Origin: Diphasiastrum complanatum
Taxonomy: Eukaryota > Streptophyta > Lycopodiopsida > Lycopodiales > Lycopodiaceae
Assembly: GCA_029204225.1 (NCBI GenBank)
Contig: CM055097.1
Span: forward strand, 7,709,676-7,773,675
Reading direction: 5' to 3'
Length of the DNA stretch: 64,000 nt
In this document: positions 11,900 to 24,875 of the stretch, one piece after another
How the letters are laid out: each line of letters opens with the position of its first letter
Position numbering within the stretch: the first letter of the stretch is position 1
The notes under the pieces: model-generated
The model's input: the letters and a program-made list of their open reading frames with translations, nothing else
Databases searched by the model: none
What the model was told of the DNA's origin: nothing
Translations under genes and position numbers: made by a program

Positions 11900-12960
11900 A
11901 TGTCCCTTTGCCTTCCACGCAGATGGTGCTTGAATCTCCGAGGTAGATGAATTGATCTCTACTATAAGCTTTGTACTCAGTAAATTATTATTTGTGAGGA
12001 CTCATGTGTTGGGTAGCACCATTGCACAGATACCAGTTATCATAGTCTTTGTTGCTACTTTTGTAAGCCATTAGTAGTTCTAATGGTTTGTCTTCATCAG
12101 AGATGTGCTCCTTGAATTCCATCGCATTGGAGGAGTTGGGTTGCAGTTGTTGTTGCTTCTTGGCGTTGTTGTAGATGCGGATGCGGCACTCCTTGATGTC
12201 GTGGTTCACACTCTTACAATATCTGCAAAAGAGCTTCTTCCGTGATTCACTGCTCCTCTCTGATTAAGTATGAGGTTTCTGTTGTTGCTGCACTTGATTC
12301 TTTCCCTTGAAGTTGTCTTTCTTCTTGGTGTACAGGGCTAGGGACTTGTCTTTCACGGACAGATCACTGGTTTTTCTCCACATTTCTTCTTGAAGAAGAT
12401 GACCGATAACCTTTTGAGAGTCAGGTTAGATTGAGTGAAGATCATAACAACAAAGTGTTCATAGGACTTTGGCAAAGAAGAAAGCAAGGTCATAACAACG
12501 TCATCATCTTGAATAGCACATCCTACAGCTGATAACTGATCTAGCAAAGATTTGAAGCTGTTGATGTGAGAAGTGACGGGTGGCTATAGAATCAGACATT
12601 TTAAGTGAAGAACTTCCTCATAAGATACAACCTTGTAGTTACATCGTGAGTCTCATCTAGATTCGATAACAAGTCTAATGCTTCTTGGAGGACTTGCACA
12701 TGGTAAAGTGTGATATTTGGGAGTCGGCTAGATTCAGCGTGATCGCTGCTACGGTCTTCTGATCTTTGATCTTCCTAGGCCTTAGCTGATTGATGATCAG
12801 CATCTTCCAAGGCCCGTCTACAACATCCCAAAGATCTCTATCTATCAACATCATTCGGAGTTTTAACATCCAGATATAGAAGTTAGATCCGTTGAATTTG
12901 TCAATGATTCTAACTTTGTTGGATGTTAGCCGATTTTTTATCATAAAAATTGGACTTGAA
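11900..12960 (-). pseudogene. Ty1/copia gag to protease remnant
   Basis: Reading the minus strand from 12960: gag N-terminus (DKFNGSNFYIWMLKLRMMLI, then DLWDVVDGPW), gag middle (12547-12353, with LLSSLPKSYEHFVVMI), a zinc-knuckle end (NHDIKECRIR near 12205) and the protease start DNWYLCNGATQHMSPHK near 12000. The expected catalytic Asp of the D-S/C-G-A block reads Asn here. Stops and frameshifts separate the pieces, and the element is lost beyond the protease. Confidence 0.85.
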
Positions 12961-13010
12961 TTATGACAATTTTTAAAATTTTCATGATAAAATCGGGCTA
13001 CTATGGCCAA

Positions 13011-14005
13011 TTATTGTACATTATTGTATGTATTTTATTTACAGTTTGGGGTATCTTGCCTGCCCAATAATGGCCAAAGTAGAATTTAAAATTTCTGTGA
13101 ATATTTTTCCCAGTAATTTAGAAGCATGTAAACAACGCTTTCAATGTACCTATGACATTCAGTTAATAAAAGACCACATTGTGTTTTGATCCCACCTGCC
13201 GACTAGGGAAATCTCAGTCATAGAATAGAGCATCAACAATAACATCACTATCGAACAATTCAAATACATCAACAATGAGAATAAAACCAGTAATATGAGT
13301 AGAACCATCAACAAGGTGCTTCAAGTAGGTTATTTTCTACCAAAATCGGTCACCGACACAGTACGCACATAGGAAATTTGGATAGTGGCCGTCAAAAATT
13401 TCATCTCCATCAATAGCACTGGGTTTCAAGGTTCTACCTAGACGTCAAGTAAAAATCCCCGTTCTCAAAGCCAAAAATACGGTGTTTTATTGGGTTAAAA
13501 AATATGCTCGATAATTATGGGAGAAAAGGTCTAATTTGAAGAGGAACCTGTCTGTGTAATAAATCTATGAAAATGTTGAGGAGTTACTAGGTGTGTCAAA
13601 AACGGCTACCACCCATCACAAGCCCATGAAGTGCGTTGAAAATGAAAAGACACAAGGAACTTCAGAGGGATCATGATGACGTCACACAAATTCCACAGAC
13701 AGGATAAGAACAAGACCCATGAAAATAAAACAGACAGGAAGATGAGAACGTCATAAAGCACTAGGGATAATAAAGACAGATGTTGTTGGAGAAGATACTC
13801 CTAAAGGAATCCCATGAAGACAGATTCCTAGGTCAAAAGTGCCCTTATTCTCTTTTGGATACTCCACGTGTAAAAAAAGGTGACAAATATTTCGACAATA
13901 AATTGCTCCTAACAAACTTCGGACATATGTGGGAAAAGGTTCCTGACAAATGAAGAGAAATCTATTCTTGCATGGACTGTTTTGTTGGCTATAACCAAAT
14001 AGCCA
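13011..14005. other. no recognisable gene
   Basis: No coding signal. This is where a 5' LTR of the minus-strand copia would be expected, but I found no TG..CA border with a primer site. Confidence 0.3.
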
Positions 14006-14800
14006 TTGCCGAAGAAGATAAGCTTTGAACCACTTTCACCACCACCTTCGGAGTTTTCGCCTATCACACTATCTTCTACACAGGAAAGTAACGTTTTTTA
14101 CAAAGAGCGAGGCAGTGACAATGATGATGAACAAGTTGAAACCACCTGGTCACTTAATGAAATGGATTTTGTCAAAAAATTGATTATGACTTGCAAAGCA
14201 AACCAGTGCGATTACAAGGTCTAAATGACTACATTTGCGAGTTGGAAAATATTACGACCAATGATAGTGATTGGGAAAATGATCATTTACATGACCTATT
14301 GCGAATACACATTTCCAATGTCACAAAATGGTATGCTAATTTAGCTACCTATCTGTCTACTTTAAAAACACTAGACACAATGACTTCTCAAGAGAAGCAG
14401 AAGCTACGTACACAAGCCTTAAATTTTGCATTGATAGATGGAATCCTATATCGAAGAGGAGTAGAAGGAATTCATAGAAGATGTGTGACTCCTGAAGAGA
14501 CAAGTTTCATCCTAGAGGAATGTCACGATTCTGCCTGTGGTGGACACTTTGCTGGTCAACTAACAGGTCAGAAAATCTTAAGAGCAGGATATTGGTGGCC
14601 AAAATTATTTAAGGATGCACATGCTCATGCTTGGACTAGGTCCCTCATCCCCATTCAAGTCCAAATACCATTCAAAAAATGGGGGATCGACTTTATAGGT
14701 CCAATTCACCTTAGCATCGTCATTTCGGAAACACTATATTATCGCAACTACAGACTACTTTACAAAATGGGCTGAAGCAAATGCAGTGCCTAAAGGGAAT
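14006..14800 (+). pseudogene. Ty3/gypsy pol fragment with integrase N-terminus
   Basis: The frame 14191-14775 carries the linker KLRTQALNFALIDGILYRRG and the integrase zinc-binding start (ECHDSACGGHFAGQ, then AGYWWPKLFKDAHAHA). It then jumps to WGIDFIGPI, the start of the catalytic core. The second half of the HHCC finger (the Cys pair) is missing, so an internal deletion lies near 14635. A frame change follows near 14730 before the DYFTKWAEA-like block. Dead copy. Confidence 0.83.
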
Positions 14801-14869
14801 GCCATCAATGATCATAATAGTGCAAGAAGAATCTTGAAATAGAAATTATCACCAAGGAGTAAACTGTGG

Positions 14870-15380
14870 ACTTAATTTCCAACAATTGCCACGTAGGCTC
14901 CTTGATTTTCCAACTTGGAAAACCAAGTAAAGTAAAGCTAGTAAATTTTTACCCTTAAATGCCAAAAAAAAAGGGAGAATAAATAGTGTGAGAGGAAGCT
15001 TTGTAAAAATTTGAAATTAAAGAGGATTACAAATTATTTTACAATCAATGTCTTAAGTTGAGAAAAAAAAACTGAACTTTTGATTAAAAGGGGGTGGTGG
15101 GGCTTCTGGGAATCGGGCAGGTTTGAGGCCTAGTGCCTTGATGGGGTCCACCTGGTCCACTGCCCCTCTCGTCGCTCAGCCTGGGGCACCTTGGATCAAG
15201 GGTGCCCCTTTCTACGCCGGTGCCAGCCTAGGAGAGCCTAGTACCCCAAGGGGGGCACACCCCCCATCTTCCCAAGGGGTGTGCCCTTTTCCCCTCCCCT
15301 CTACCCTTTCCACCTCCCCTCTCCCCCCCCTCTCCCATTCTCTCTATGAATCTCCCCTTTTTTCTCAGTTTTCGATGTTT
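14870..15380. other. GC- and pyrimidine-rich non-coding segment
   Basis: From about 15090 to 15350 composition shifts from AT-rich to GC-rich with long CT runs (CTCCCCCCCCTCTCCC near 15320). The 86-codon frame at 15123-15383 is proline/serine-rich low-complexity sequence with no family match that I recognise. Possibly part of a gypsy LTR or internal region. Confidence 0.35.
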
Positions 15381-16155
15381 TAACATAATATTTTTTTCCT
15401 TCTCTATTTAAGATGTTCATTTAAAAAAGATTTGCCCCAAAATTTTGGGTAGATTTTTATGTTACGTAAAAGTACACACGTACTTTTACTATTGGTCCAA
15501 AGAAAGCTTAAAAGGCTGCAAAATAAATAAAGAGAACATATTTTTCAAGGGTCTTCTTAACATAAGAAACTCCTCTAATGCAAGTAGTAGATCACTCTTA
15601 TAAAGACAAAGCTTAGTGTGCAACAGAGCAAGGGCAGATTTATTGCAAATCCATAGCAACTACGCATCTTCTTCACATGTATACTCTGATTATTTCATAC
15701 ATCAATTTTCCTTAATTTGAGAGTCAAGGCTTGTCTCGTATCATTGATTGCAGTCATGTTGTGGCATGCAATTACAGTATTCATCTTCATCATCATACAT
15801 TGCTAGTGGATTTCCGCACTATATATTTTGGACATCATTGCCACTGTCCCTATCACCCTCACTTTTTGAATCCACCATGTCCATATATTTCTAACATGAA
15901 TTGCAAGACTTGCAAAACTACATCAAATTTGAAAATTGCCCAATTGGTGATTGGGGATTTGGTATTTGTTTAGTGATGGGACAAAGAGGGAAAATGTTCT
16001 TTGGAGGGAAATGGGTAGGGAATATATTCAACACTTTTTATGGGCCATAACCTACTCTCACAAATTGTATGGACTTCATATATCATTGACATGGATGTTT
16101 CTTTCATGCAATTTACATCTGTTTTTATAACTACTAGTCACGAAGTTCACCTAAT
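15381..16155. other. no recognisable gene
   Basis: Nothing supported. Short frames only. Confidence 0.3.
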
Positions 16156-16515
16156 CTACATATTGCAACCTACAAGTTCTTGAAAAATGTCATTCTTTCC
16201 GCATACTTTGATGCGTCCGTATGCACATGAAACTCTGGAACGATTGGTTGGTCTTAATATTAGCGCTGAGACCAATGCATCCTTAAGCTTCTGGAAAGTC
16301 TGTAGGGCCTCCTCCGTCCAATGTGGTTCCGTTGTGAGCTTGTAGATTGGTCGTGCTAATTCCGCTAAATCTAGAATGAAAATCCGGTAGTAGTTAGCGT
16401 GACCCATAAACACGTAGACTTCGTGAATCGTCCTTGGAGGTGGTAGATCAACAATGAACCTGATCTTTGATAGATCAGTGGCGATTCTGTTCTTGAGAAA
16501 TAAATAGGAATTCAC
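16156..16515 (-). pseudogene. Ty3/gypsy RT-RNase H junction remnant
   Basis: The frame reads IRFIVDLPPPRTIHEVYVFM, then ANYYRIFILDLAELARPIYK, then a WTEEALQTFQKLKDALVSAL block. This is the thumb/connection of gypsy reverse transcriptase leading into RNase H. The upstream RT core and downstream RNase H are absent or unrecognisable. Confidence 0.85.
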
Positions 16516-18320
16516 ATTTGGGAGAATGGTCTTTCTAGTGACCTTTCATGGTGGTTGGATTTGAGAAATTAAGAAGAGCTCTTTAGGACGAGATGTAGCT
16601 TTGAAAATGACTCAAATCTTGTTGAAGGTCTTTAGAAAAATCATTTTGTTATGTAAAGAACGAGAAGTTTTACATACTCTTTCCCATTGTCATTTTAAGA
16701 CGTGACGTAAAAACATGAGGTTGTCTCAACATTGGCCTTGATCACCATAGAGAAATGCCATTCCTTATGTAAAGGATGATTGAAAATTTTAGTTACTACC
16801 ATCATAAGTATAAGATGTGATGTAAAGAAAGTTTGGGCATCATTTTCTATGATAAACTAATTTTTATCAATAGCAATTTTTTAAATTTATGATTTTAGGG
16901 GAAGGCTTATTTGGAGGCCTTATGGCCAGTGAAGTAAACGTGGGTCGAGGGTGACAACCTTAAGCTCGTTCATCTCAATACTGTGGAATGGCCACAAGGA
17001 GTGGCCCTTTTACTACATAAAGTTGAATTCGAAATTTTTGTTTATAATAAAAGTGTTGGACACATTATGTTGACCTTGGCTCATTTACATAAAAAGAGGA
17101 TGAAGAATGAAGAGTTCATATAGTTAAATAGTTGAAATTGAGTTTGCATTTACAAAGAAAAGGTTCATATATTTAGGTAGTTGAAGTGAAGTTCCGACTT
17201 ACAAAGAAAAAATGAAAAAGTTCACATTGAGTGTTTTGAATTTTGATGGGCTTTGTAGAATTTGACCTTTGAAAGAACTAGTTTTCAAGTATATCTCCTA
17301 AGAATTTCTTTAATAAGAGAATGGTACGGAGGAGGGGTCCTCCAAGGCCCTTCCTCCTAGGGCGGAAGCTTTGAAATATCATGTCCTCACAATTTCTTTA
17401 CAGAGAGAATGGTATGACCCAAGGTTGGGGAAGGGCAGAAGGAGGTCCTTCTTGTGAAAAGTTCTCCACTTTTTTCATAACATACTTTTTTGACACGCAC
17501 CTTCCAAGTGGAACTCGGAAGGTGCATGTAAAAAGAGGTAAAATGTTTTATGTGCACCTTTCGGAAGGTGCACTTAAAATAAATATGCTTAGTTTGTTTT
17601 CCATGCAATTTGCACCCAAGGAGCATGTCCTTTGTAAAAAAGGAAAACTTGACCCCATGGAGGAATGAGATAAAATTTGAGACTCTATTTAACATAAATA
17701 AAGTGCAAAATTGTACATAGGAAGGACGAGTTAGTTAAGGAGTTAGGACTAGGCCATCATTTAGGACAAAATGCCACTCAAGAACCTTGAACAAATTTGC
17801 CCTAGATTTTGAATGATAAATGCTAATATAAAAATAAATGTATAGGGGAGTCCAAAAACAACTTGTAAGCTAGTTATATAGACTCATAACTAGTCATAGA
17901 AATACTCATTGACAATGCTTGGGAAACCTCATTTGAGTTATCCTCAAAAAATTTGCATTTTATAAAATTTCTCAATTTTAAAACCTTCAAATATTTTATA
18001 ATATCAGTTTCTGAGAAAACTTGCCAATTCCATTATACTTTGCAAGTTTTCCCAAGCACTCCTACTCATAACTAGTGTCACAAACTAGTCATAATGAGTA
18101 GGTACCGACTTATAAACTATTTGTAATGAGTCCCTAGTTGCTTGTAAAACAATGATTAGACATCTATTTTTCTTCACTGTTTGAGTTGGGTTTTGATTGT
18201 GGATGCATGTGAAAATGTTTTTCAACTCCTCTCTGGACGGGAGTTTTGTCAAACCAAGTACTAAGTACCAAGTAGCAACAATCTACAGCACACCCCAATT
18301 GAAAAATCACCCACTTCTTA
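16516..18320. other. intergenic, no recognisable gene
   Basis: AT-rich. A small inverted motif (CTTCCAAGTGGAACTCGGAAG, and GTGCACCTTTCGGAAGGTGC near 17550) is the only structure I noticed. No coding frame with motifs. Confidence 0.3.
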
Positions 18321-18330
18321 AATAGATACA

Positions 18331-18340
18331 TATATATAAT
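18331..18340 (+). promoter_or_regulatory. candidate TATA element
   Basis: TATATATAAT about 485 bp upstream of the ATG at 18816. A second candidate, CTATATATCC near 18470, is closer. Neither can be chosen without transcript data. Confidence 0.3.
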
Positions 18341-18815
18341 AATAAGGATGGCTGTGAAGTAGAAGACTATTCAATTGCTAGATTCTTTTCTATGGAAGAT
18401 AGCTTCCTAAATTTTGCTTTTCTCTCACCTTATCATCTCCCAATTCCCTTCATTGACTTGTCTATCTCTATATATCCATCAATCTACTCTTTGCTCTTCC
18501 CCTTGATCTTTGGATCTGAGCTGCATAGATCCTTATTTTAGTGACAATTTGCTCAAAAACTAAAGGGGATGTCTGTAAAATATAGCTTAGCATTGCATTA
18601 GAAATCTGATACAGGCCTGTATAATTTATGGGTCTTTGCTTTGCATCATCTGTCTTTGTATCTGTAGCTTCTTGCATCACAAGGATTGCATTGACGTAGG
18701 AGGCTGAAGAAAGAAGGTGATATTTATTGGGTTTCTGTGTTGCTTGCCTTTGGATTGAGCTCTCAGCTGAATACTGCAGATTGATTGATTGCAAAGGAGT
18801 GGAGGGTGGACAGAA

Positions 18816-20780
18816 ATGGTGAATTTTGGGAGTGGAAGTCAAAATGGGTTGGATCCCATATTTTCTGACTGGGATCAGCCGCACCAACAGCAGCAGGAGC
18901 AGCAGGCACTGGGGCTCCATGAACAGCTTAGATTTATTTCCATGTTTATTGTATGGATGTCAACAACTGTAGCAAGATCTTTGTTGCTGATTCTGCCGCC
19001 GCAAATGCATTCTCCTGGCCTCACCGACATGTTTGACAGCTATACCAATAATAGACCCCTTCTCAGTGATCATGATGCAAATCATGGAGCAACAACACGA
19101 GCAGGCTGCACCTCCACAAAAGCAATCAGCAGCAGTAGCTCCTCAGGCGCTAGCTCTTCCTCAAAGGGGAGTGCCATGGGCCGTGCTCTATCTCAGGTAT
19201 GCAAGTTAAAATGTTTTCTTCTTTTTTCGAGACACGGAGCAGGTTTCTCTGTATGGGGGCTTTACCGGATTTGGTCTGCAGGCTCTGGAATTGGTGAATG
19301 ATACCCCAGCATCCTCAAGGAAATATGGGTTTGTGCGGGCGCTGGCTGACAAATTGATCCGTGAGAATGCAACACATGGTTCACAGTCACTCAAGGAAGT
19401 GAACAAACTAGCTTTGAAACAAGGGTTTGCAAGGACAACTTACCTGTTAAGCCAGTCTTTGGAAGATATGAAGCAGCAGCAGCAAGTTGATGCTTTAAGC
19501 TGGCCTTGGCGTATGCTGAAAGAAATTCCAGTGGGAATAGCCACCAGCCCTCTTTCAGCTGTTCCATACATTGGGAACTATCTTGGGTACACAAGGCAAT
19601 TACCATGGCAGAACCAGCAACAGGCAGCTGCAACAAGAGCTGCTCAGCTTGCTGAACAGGAGGACATGGCCGAAAAGCTTGCACAAGAATTGTCATGGAT
19701 GGCAGACAAGTTGAATGCTTGCTCAGCTCTGGAAGACGCAATCACGCAGTGGAGCAAAGCAGCGTCTTTGGCCAGCTTGTCCTTGTTTGCAAACCCCCGT
19801 GCTCAAAGATCTCTGATGAAGCTCTCAGGTAAGCATGTTTGGCTTGTATGCACTGCCTTTTGCCCCTGGGACATTGTCACAAGTCAATTCAAATCGAGTC
19901 TATTCAAATCCAAATTGGAATAGATTGATTCAAATCTCTATTGGAATCAGAGTTGTTTGGCCAGTTTGTCCTTGTTTGCAAACCCCTGTGCTCAGAGATC
20001 TCTGATGAAGATCTCTGGTAAGCTTGCTGCCTTTTGCATGGCAGATGCCTCTTGGGCATAATCAAAAGCCAATTTGAATTGAGATGATTCAAATTGAGAT
20101 TCAATTCACATCATGATTCGAATCAGACTCGATACAAACGGCAATTTTTATCGATTTAAATTTTTTTATGACAATGTGAATCCTCCTGGTGCAAAAGAAA
20201 TTGAACGAACTCTGTTTTGTTTTGTTTTCCAATAAAACAGTGGTAGAATCATGCCCAACTTGAGGTTACCATGCTCTTGGCCCTTGGGTATGGTCAAATC
20301 TTCCAGCCCTTTCATCTGTGTTCCAACCATTCATCTCCAAGCTAGAAGACAATCCTGCATGACCTGATTTTTTGATGTAGCTTAAGGGAAGGTTAGACAT
20401 TTTGCTAACTGAATGGCTACATTTTGGTATGCCTGCCTGCAGTGTTTTTGTGCAGGGGAATGGTTTCTGGTGATTATGAAGTATCAACAGAAGTTACATC
20501 AAATCTACTTCTCTTGTGGCTTCCTTTACTCTGCACTAGCATAAATGGAATTGAAGGGTCTATTTTCTCTGGATATGAGAAGGCTGAGGCAGAGAGAATG
20601 CTTGATCAGGCCATTTTTATGCTTCCAGAGTCTGACCAGGAAATGGTTCTAGCAGTTTGGCTCCGAGAATTTACACAATCTTCATCTGATTGGCCTAATT
20701 TGCAAGCTTGCTTTGACAATTGGTGTCAGGTATCGAGAAAATTGGACTACATTGTCTGTGAAGATGTAAGTGAAAGATGA
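18816..20780 (+). CDS. plant-conserved protein of unknown function (three coding exons)
   Basis: Exons 18816-19196, 19282-19828 and 20443-20780 give 421 residues. Introns are phase 0 (85 bp, GTATGC..CTGCAG) and phase 1 (614 bp, GTAAGC..CTGCAG), and the reading frame holds across both. The start is the ATG at 18816 with an A at -3 and G at +4; the frame upstream has no ATG. Residues about 37-60 are hydrophobic (a membrane segment is possible) and are followed by a Ser-rich stretch. Exon 2 starts ALELVNDTPASSRKYGFVRA and has PVGIATSPLSAVPYIGNYLG and KLAQELSWMADKL. Exon 3 has LLLWLPLLC and SSSDWPNLQACFDNW. I recognise this arrangement from a land-plant family of unknown function but cannot name it safely. 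No enzyme motif is visible. Exon 2's last 64 bp are duplicated in intron 2. A GTAAGT at 20767 could replace the last few codons by a further exon. Confidence 0.82.
19954..20017 (+). repeat. duplicate of the 3' end of exon 2, inside intron 2
   Basis: These 64 bp align without gaps to 19765-19828, the last 64 bp of exon 2, and are likewise followed by GTAAGC/GTAAGCT-type donor sequence. Differences are few; in the coding frame several are synonymous (for example AGC/AGT, CAA/CAG, TCA/TCT) and others change a residue (CGT/TGT, CTC/ATC). Homology continues more weakly past the donor (both have TGCCTTTTGC). Frame-through from exon 2 into the copy is blocked by a stop at 19921-19923. Confidence 0.88.
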
Positions 20781-21956
20781 TTGTGAAAGAAATGACACTG
20801 AAAATTTTACTGTTTCTAATCTCATAATATGATTATATAATCAGATACTTTATCAGATTACAATCTGGATGATTCCTTTCTAAAGTCAGGATCACCAAAT
20901 AACGCCATTTCGAAGCATGACTATGATAGTTACAATATTATAGTTTAATAAAAGATTTCACTGTTGCCCCTTGTAGATCATGCCAATAGGCAAGGGAAAT
21001 AGTGGTCAGTAGGGATTATGTAAATAAACAAATGTAAATGATGTTGAGACATATCTTGTTTATATACCAGATTTTTGAAGTATCAATACTAGATCATAAC
21101 TCAACTTTGAAAGTCATTTTTTATCGTAATTGACGACTGTTAGCTAGGAATTCTGGGACTTTTTGAAATTTGCAAACAGCATCAAATATGACAAAAGTTT
21201 TAAGAGGGCTCATTGAGAAAAGAAAGCTTATCGATCAACAAAGCTCACATATGTATGCTGTGAAGATGAATAGTAGCTTTTCCATAGGAACACCTTAGTT
21301 TTTACTAAGTCTATTCTACCCATGCTAAATAGGCACTAGTATACTTATGCTAAGTTCTGAAGTCATTTATTGTCTTAATTGAAGCTCACAACTCTACTTA
21401 TAATCTTCTCAATCCCTCACGTTGGTCTATCTTATTCATGTAAGCTCCTCTTTAGGATGCTTACTGACAACCTGTTTTATTATGTAGTGTAAGGGGCCCA
21501 AATGAGATTCAATATCTTGCAAGACTAAAAAGTGTCCAAGTACCCAAATCTTAGCTCATAAGCTGTAGGTCTCAAGGGCTCGAATATTGTCTATAGCTCA
21601 AGTTATTCACAAATGTATGTATGTGTGACTTAGCCGTTTCGCAAAATACAATGTCCACACTAGTGTTATACAAATGGGGATGATGAAAATGAATATTGCA
21701 AAATGAAAAATGTGAAAAGTGGTGTGCAATGGAAGATAAGAAGAGCCCGAGTGCAGAAGATAACCACGAGACTAGAGATGACACAAATTAGAGAGAAAGA
21801 ACTATAGAAACTCGTGCAAGAGGGGAGGAAACTATAATGGAGGAGATGTAGGATTCAGTGGAGGATGGGAGAAAAATGAGAGGAACATGGGTGAAATGGA
21901 GGAAAACCTTGGGAGGAGAAAGAGAAAGTGGTGATGATCAAGAGGGGAGGCAGCTT

Positions 21957-21958
<2 letters not shown>
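20781..21958. other. 3' flank of the gene, no further exon seen
   Basis: Includes the 3' UTR. Several AATAAA-like sites occur (for example AATAAA near 21024), so the polyadenylation site cannot be chosen. No extra coding exon is evident despite the GTAAGT at 20767. Confidence 0.35.

Positions 21959-22040
<82 letters not shown>
21959..22040 (+). repeat. compound (TG)24(GA)17 microsatellite
   Basis: An uninterrupted TG tract passing directly into a GA tract. Thr-His/Leu-Ser frames across it are artefacts. Confidence 0.97.
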
Positions 22041-22044
<4 letters not shown>

Positions 22045-24875
22045 ATAATGCACCTAACACCACATACACCCAAGAGGGTAAAACACTAAAATTGCAACTT
22101 CTCTTGATTAAAGTCTCCAAAGATGGGCAATATAATGGGCATTATATATAGAGTGGGTCATGATGAGTAAAAATTCTATAACATAGATAGTCAATATTTT
22201 AGGTTTTGTTACTATGAATTTTTGTTGATATATTGTGTTTAACCAAGAATGGCGAGTGGCCCAAAAACTTCTTTACAAGTTGATTTTGTGATTGCAAAGC
22301 ATGTAATCAAGAAATTGAAACTTAAAAGTCAAATTTGCTAGAAAAGCAAACTTGTCTTAAAGTAAGACGATATAGTGTGTCATGACACAAAAAAAATCCA
22401 TACTAGTGTTTACAACTTGTAGGCAGAATATGGAAGATGTTGCCCCAAAAATGATTTGGAAAGAACAAAAAAATTTCAATCTCAATAACATTCATGCTAT
22501 CAAAGGAAAGGGTAAGTGCCGGTATATGCTAATAAAAGGATTACAGTTGCTTTTAACTTAAAGTTCAATTGTAGGTTTTGTATGAACTCCATCCATCTCA
22601 TAGTGTTTGACATTAGGATATTCTTAAGATATTTCAAACAACGAGAAGTATATACAAATGGTTTATATCATTTAATATCTTAAAATGTAGACCATGCAAG
22701 ATAAATATCATAATGATGAGTAAAAATCTACTAGTGGCATCTTCTCTTCAGATATTGTGATTCCATTTTTTTCTTGTTCATACATTGTTTTTGACCAAGA
22801 TACTTAACAACATTATGGCACATTACATAGATTTGGTTTTCTATTACATAGATTGGTTTTCTTTGGCAAATTCTGCTATAGCACCACTCATCATTTTCTT
22901 TGGCAAATTATGCTATAGTACCACTCATCATTTTTCGATAAATCAATGGGCACAGATTTAAGAGAAATAATGGTTCAAGCAATTGCTAATCAATTGCAAC
23001 ATATGCAAGACATTTTAAAGGTTAATAGAGATCATATGAAATAATTGTAACAAGTAAATGAAATACCTTGTTGACAAGAAGCTATTATTTTGTGGGTTTA
23101 CTGAAGGTGAATATAAATACTTGAGGTTACAATCTTAGGTATATGAAGTTGGCTTCTCAAAGCTATGGACCTTTCAAACTTTTGTGAAAAAGACTTGTGA
23201 ATTGGATAGTGCGCATCTTGGTTTCCAAGGGGAGGCTTGAACCTGGCACCAAAGAAATTGTGGATGCCAAGCTAATCAATCGAACCTACCCTAAAAGACT
23301 CAAACACATCATGTTTTCCTTATTACGTACGTAGCCTTCATCATTTGTATTGGCAATACTTTCTTTGTCAGAATAACAATCCCTCACTAGACGATTACAA
23401 AAGACTTCATAGTTTTAATTTCCATTGTATGAACTTGTTGGTGAATTGGATTTAAACTTGCTCAATATTTAAATGCAATAAATTTGAATGGCTATGACAG
23501 CTATGTAAAACTCGCACTTCGACATGATGTAACTAAAGAAAAATAGATGGAATTGATGCGGTATGAGATGACATGGGGATTTTAGAAATAGGCAAGCCAA
23601 AGGGAATATGAGGTCTAGGAAGACATGAACTGCTACGTAACTATGATAATGGCGCATCAAGAGGTCCCAATCCCATAGTAGCCATAGCACTTTCATTCAC
23701 ATCCTTCTTTTAGAACACTTTCTAAATCTTCTTGCTCTAGCTAAATGATGGGTATTATCCCTAGCTTCTTGATTTTAAAAGTCATATTGATAAGTTTTTC
23801 TCGTCAAATCCATTTTTAAACATGTGGCTATTGTACAACAACATCAAATATGAAAAAAAAAAAGTCAACATTCTTAACAGAAAGAAGTGTATTTTTCAAA
23901 TAGCACCTAATTTGTCAATTTGGAACAAATTTCTTAAAAATATGACCCAAAAGTTGGGTGATTCTTTTTTACGTGCTATAAACAACATAAAATCTACCAA
24001 CTTAAACAAATTTCAGACATATTATTCATTATTGTGTTTTTCAAAGTTAAAATGAGCAAAATAATTACAATTCATCATCACTCTATCGAAATGACACACA
24101 AAGACATGCTCTGCATGGTGTTGATAGTAGGTGATGCACAAACAACAAATGACCACTTATTCATACAAATGAATTCTCAAAACTTATTCATCTGATATGA
24201 TGGCTTGTATGCTATGTTTTTATCATATAGAAACTCTAGCTATCTCAAAAGCTTGCAACTCAATTGTAAAGTATTGTGTATTGTCACCTTTCCTTCTTAA
24301 AGCAATGAGGACTAAAACAACCAATCGCATATTTCCTCCCAACCTCAAACAAGTCTTCATGCAATCTCAATAAGACACCATGATCATCATGAACAACCTT
24401 GACATGAATGTGACCACCTTCCAACAATGAAAAGGGTAGGAATGCTTTTTGGTATTCCTTTTTTTATAAATACTTTTTGGTATGAAAATGGTAAGGATGG
24501 ATGTCATGATGATGAAAGGATACGAAGAGTGAGAGGGTCATGATGAGAATGCATTGACAATTCAGACACGCACGGACTATTATCATGATAGCTATTAAAC
24601 AATGGATGTAATTAGTGAACTAAAGAGCTTATGTATTATGAACTAAATGACAATGTTGACTAAGCTTATCACAAAAAGAACATGAACAAGCATAATGAGT
24701 TAAAAATCAGATGAAATAAAACAAAAATGCATTAAAACACGAATGGAGAAACATAAACGAATTTAATGCCAACATAGATTGACACCAATGAGGCACTACC
24801 TCGAGAAGAGTAGGTTGATGACAAGAATTTAAGATGTTTATAATAGTATGGGGACAATGCCAACCAACCGTATTA
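22041..24875. other. AT-rich intergenic DNA
   Basis: No gene supported. A small imperfect tandem repeat lies at about 22856-22931 (unit TTTTCTTTGGCAAATT.. then CACTCATCA, twice). Short frames such as 23822-24055 lack any motif. Confidence 0.35.

Noticed and set aside
15123-15383. Proline/serine-rich 86-codon protein
   Set aside because: Low-complexity GC- and CT-rich DNA inside transposon debris, with no family motif.
18468-19741. Minus-strand frames of 116-150 codons over the 18.8-kb gene
   Set aside because: Antisense to well-supported exons, with no splice sites or motifs of their own.
23822-24055. Lys/Asn-rich 77-codon protein
   Set aside because: Composition is that of AT-rich intergenic DNA; no motif.
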